Source of the DNA: JACQXM01 sp964569425
GTDB taxonomy: Bacteria > Planctomycetota > Phycisphaerae > UBA1845
Direction: 5' to 3'
Assembly: GCA_964569425.1 (NCBI GenBank)
Contig: CAZMVD010000003.1
Coordinates: 23,006-87,005 of the forward strand
Length of the DNA: 64,000 bases
The notes below the pieces were generated by a model. The model saw nothing but the letters and a program-made list of their open reading frames with translations, did not search any database and was not told where the DNA came from. The position numbers were made by a program, and so were the translations under genes. Shown here piece after piece: positions 61,859 to 64,000 of this stretch (its first letter is position 1; each line of letters begins with the position of its first letter).

Positions 61859-63603
61859 GGTTCCTTTCGGGCGTCAATCGCCGGGGGTTCCTTCAACAAC
61901 AAGTCTCGCGGCGACCGGCGGCAGACATAAATCTCGCCCCCGCCCAGGGTACCGTAAAAGACTCTCACCGGCTCGAAGTCACGCTCGATCACTTCCCAGA
62001 TTTCGGGATGCCAGCCGCGTAGTTGCGGTGCCAGTGTGTAGACCAGCCAGACGGTTTCGTGGCGTCTCTCGAGTTCCTCCAGCTCAGCCGCAGATTCGAT
62101 GTAGTTCCACTGCGGCGCGAAATAGCGTCGATAGGCCACGCCGGCCAGGCCGACGCCGACCACTGCGTCGTCGGGCGCACGAGTACTTTCGACAAAGTCG
62201 CGGGCGCCGCTGAAGTCCTGTTTGGGCAGGGCATAGACACGGGGGACGGTCCAGGCGGAAACCGCCGCGACCACGAGGCACGCCGCAGTCGCCAAGCGGG
62301 GAGCATGGCGGTCAAGAGTCGCGCGATGAACGAGCGGGATCAGTCCGACGCGACAGATGACCGTGGCGCCGCGCACGGCCATCAGCAGGAAGAACCCCAT
62401 GCAGAAGAAAAAGAAACGCGGCCAGAGGTTGTGCCCCAGCGCCAGCATCGTGCCCCCGCCGAGCAGCGCGGGCAATACCATCACGGCGGCGGCGCCGCGA
62501 TTCCGGCGGGCCACACTGGCCAGGCCCACTGCAAGGACCGCCAGCGCCGCGAGGGCGGCGACGCCGGCGAAGCCGCCATCGGCCAAACGGTGCAACGTTT
62601 CGCGGATGACCCACAGGGGATTGGTCCATTCCGAATCGCGCGATTCCTCGTGCAGCGCGGAGCGCAGGAATTCGGGCAGCGACAGCGCGTGCAACTGGAG
62701 CGTGGCGGTCGCGGCAAAGAACCACGCGACCGGTGCGCGCCAACGGAACCCACCGTGGGCTCGGGGCGCCCCATGGACACCCCGGCGCGACGCGACCATC
62801 ATCACCAGATACACCAGACCATGCGCACCGACGACGAATAGCATGGTCATGTGCACCCAGAGGCCCAGACACACACCCGCCGCATAACCGACCCACCAGC
62901 GGGCCGTGCCACGGTCCAGGGCCACCAGCCAGCACCAGGTGGCGGCCATCGTGAAGAACAGCAACCCGGAGTAGCCGCGGGCGTTCTGCGAAAACCAGAT
63001 GTGATGATAGGAAACGGTCATGATCACACAGGCCAGGAGCGCCTCGCGCGTGCCGTTCGTTCGCCGTCCGAGCATAAAGAGCGCCCAGATGCTCGCCACG
63101 CCAAAAAACACAGCCGGCAGCCGGGCCGCGGCGGCGGTTTCCCCGAATAGCACGACGCAGCCCCGCGCCAGCACGGAGTAGAGCATGTGCTGGTTTTGCG
63201 AGGGGAACACGGCGACGATCTCGCGGATCGGCAGAACGAGGAAGTCCACCATGGTGAACATCTCGTCGAGCCACAGGCAGGTATCCAGGCGGTAGAGGCG
63301 CAGCGCCAACGCAATGACGCACAGGACAGCGAGCCATACGCCCGCGCGTGAATGGCGCCGGGGCGCACTCGGAAGATGAAACTGAGCGGGCGCGGTGCGC
63401 CAGCGCCGGCGCATCGTCACCACCGCAAAGAGGCACAACACCGTGCCGTGGAGAATCAGAAGGTCCAGAAACAGCGCCGGCCCCCACGCCAGCCTGCCGT
63501 CGGACACACCGAAGAGTGCGGCCTCCAGCCCGGAGGGCGTGATCAAAAGCCCGGAGCCGAGCAGGGCCAACCCCGCACTGAGCAGTAGATAGGAAACAAA
63601 CAT
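61855..63603 (-). CDS. Polytopic glycosyltransferase, GT39/ArnT-like
   Basis: 582 residues with about eleven membrane segments (LLLSAGLALLGSGLLITPSGL, WLAVLCVIALALRLYRL, AAGVCLGLWVHMTMLFVVGAHGLVYLVMM and others). The first periplasmic loop has DTCLWLDEMFTMVDFLVLP, matching the acidic motif that GT39/ArnT enzymes use to take sugar from polyprenyl phosphate. IWALFMLGRRTNGTREALLACVIMTVSYHHIWFSQNARGYSGLLFFTM is typical. The last 150 residues form a soluble periplasmic domain (FAPQWNYIESAAELEELERRHETVWLVY). It probably transfers a sugar to a surface lipid or protein. First gene of the cluster on this strand. Confidence 0.85.
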   Translation of the reverse strand: MFVSYLLLSAGLALLGSGLLITPSGLEAALFGVSDGRLAWGPALFLDLLILHGTVLCLFAVVTMRRRWRTAPAQFHLPSAPRRHSRAGVWLAVLCVIALALRLYRLDTCLWLDEMFTMVDFLVLPIREIVAVFPSQNQHMLYSVLARGCVVLFGETAAAARLPAVFFGVASIWALFMLGRRTNGTREALLACVIMTVSYHHIWFSQNARGYSGLLFFTMAATWCWLVALDRGTARWWVGYAAGVCLGLWVHMTMLFVVGAHGLVYLVMMVASRRGVHGAPRAHGGFRWRAPVAWFFAATATLQLHALSLPEFLRSALHEESRDSEWTNPLWVIRETLHRLADGGFAGVAALAALAVLAVGLASVARRNRGAAAVMVLPALLGGGTMLALGHNLWPRFFFFCMGFFLLMAVRGATVICRVGLIPLVHRATLDRHAPRLATAACLVVAAVSAWTVPRVYALPKQDFSGARDFVESTRAPDDAVVGVGLAGVAYRRYFAPQWNYIESAAELEELERRHETVWLVYTLAPQLRGWHPEIWEVIERDFEPVRVFYGTLGGGEIYVCRRSPRDLLLKEPPAIDARKEP

Positions 63604-63628
63604 CAGGGATGGATCAGGGAATGCGCCG

Positions 63629-64000
63629 TCACTTGCGCGGGCCGGACAGACGAACAGTCATTTCCCGGTGATCGGACATGTCGATGCACCCGTCGCGCGT
63701 CAGGTCGGCCGCCATACAGTACCACGGATCGGTTGCCGCCCTATGCGTGTAACATGCCTCAAACTGTGCCATGTCGGCCAGGTCCACGTCGCCGTCCGCG
63801 TCGAAGTCCGCCAGCGAAGTCACGCGCTGAGCATTGACCGCGACGAGGAATCCGTCGAGGTCGGCCACCGGCGTGCCGCGCATCGGCGACAGGGTGGGCC
63901 AGTCCGTCGACTTGGTGTGGCCCGCAAGGTAGAGGTTGCCGCTGTCGTCGGTGGCGGCGGCGCGGGCGAAGTCTTCGTCTCGGCCGCCCAGGTAGCTGCC
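63629..64000 (-). CDS. C-terminal end of an SBBP-repeat/dockerin-like exported protein, 5' end outside window
   Basis: The frame is open to base 64000, giving 123 visible residues; an internal ATG at 63883 is not the true start. The first part reads SYLGGRDEDFARAAATDDSGNLYLAGHT, an SBBP beta-propeller repeat. The end has two calcium-loop repeats (DFDADGDVDLADMAQFEACY and DLTRDGCIDMSDHREMTVRL), dockerin-like, joined by a DPWYCMAA linker with two Cys (CYTH and YCMAA). Such proteins are large and secreted. It lies 26 bases upstream of the GT39-like gene on the same strand. Confidence 0.8.
   Translation of the reverse strand, partial: GSYLGGRDEDFARAAATDDSGNLYLAGHTKSTDWPTLSPMRGTPVADLDGFLVAVNAQRVTSLADFDADGDVDLADMAQFEACYTHRAATDPWYCMAADLTRDGCIDMSDHREMTVRLSGPRK

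Overview
The window is about 64 kb of GC-rich bacterial DNA. The best reading is a chromosomal segment of a member of the Planctomycetota, possibly a Phycisphaerae-like lineage. This is inferred from gene families rather than from a marker gene: a paired DUF1800 and DUF1501 operon, a PEP-CTERM protein, secreted Cys-rich CDDG-repeat and dockerin-like proteins, an SBBP-repeat protein, an ECF sigma factor with a C-terminal extension, UnbV (CRTAC1/ASPIC) and UnbU proteins, and many short intergenic hairpin or micro-repeat elements. One tRNA, tRNA-Glu(CTC), is present. I see no rRNA, CRISPR array, prophage, transposase or replication origin.

Layout. Bases 1-7.2 kb: the end of a GxxExxY gene with its repeat, a large multidomain secreted lipase-like protein, a MazG-like protein, a sugar-nucleotide epimerase and two divergent lipoprotein-like genes. 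7.2-14.4 kb: a hairpin plus 31-bp tandem repeat, small proteins, a lone response regulator, a PEP-CTERM protein, the DUF1800/DUF1501/sorbosone-dehydrogenase-like operon and tRNA-Glu. 14.4-23.5 kb: epoxide hydrolase and uvrB, a second and much larger sorbosone-dehydrogenase-like secreted protein, an ECF sigma factor and an AI-2E family transporter. 23.5-29.8 kb: a complete polyhydroxyalkanoate (PHA) locus, with phaR regulator (-) divergent from phasin, thiolase, a small synthase partner, phaC, an SDR and a phaB-type reductase (+). Both divergent transcripts have good sigma70-type promoters. 30-42.6 kb: conserved hypotheticals, TPR, HD-GYP and GNAT proteins, a His/Cys-repeat lipoprotein, a ThiO-like oxidase, threonine aldolase and an S9 peptidase. 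42.6-45.6 kb: a sugar-modifying operon (Gfo/Idh/MocA, GT2, DegT aminotransferase). 46-49 kb: a hemerythrin-like protein and malic enzyme, then a repeat-rich stretch. 49.4-54.7 kb: an UnbU - membrane-anchored helical protein - VapC/antitoxin - UnbV cluster. 54.9-64 kb: a minus-strand lipid-linked glycosylation or surface-polymer cluster and the end of an SBBP/dockerin-like protein.

How the genes work together. The PHA genes form one functional unit: thiolase supplies acetoacetyl-CoA, the reductase makes 3-hydroxybutyryl-CoA, PhaC with its small partner polymerises it, phasin coats the granule and PhaR represses. The sugar operon and the glycosyltransferase cluster probably build a surface glycan. 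The UnbU/UnbV cluster is the strongest candidate for an undercharacterised system: an RnfD-like membrane protein and a large FG-GAP/ASPIC secreted protein, known from enediyne gene clusters, here with no polyketide synthase nearby. Several gene ends coincide with dispersed repeats (the GxxExxY C-terminus, the 49 kb remnant, a linker inside UnbV), which suggests these repeats enter coding sequence.

Limits. All family names come from reading motifs. No database search was possible. Where several starts are in frame I chose by ribosome binding site and signal peptide and say so.
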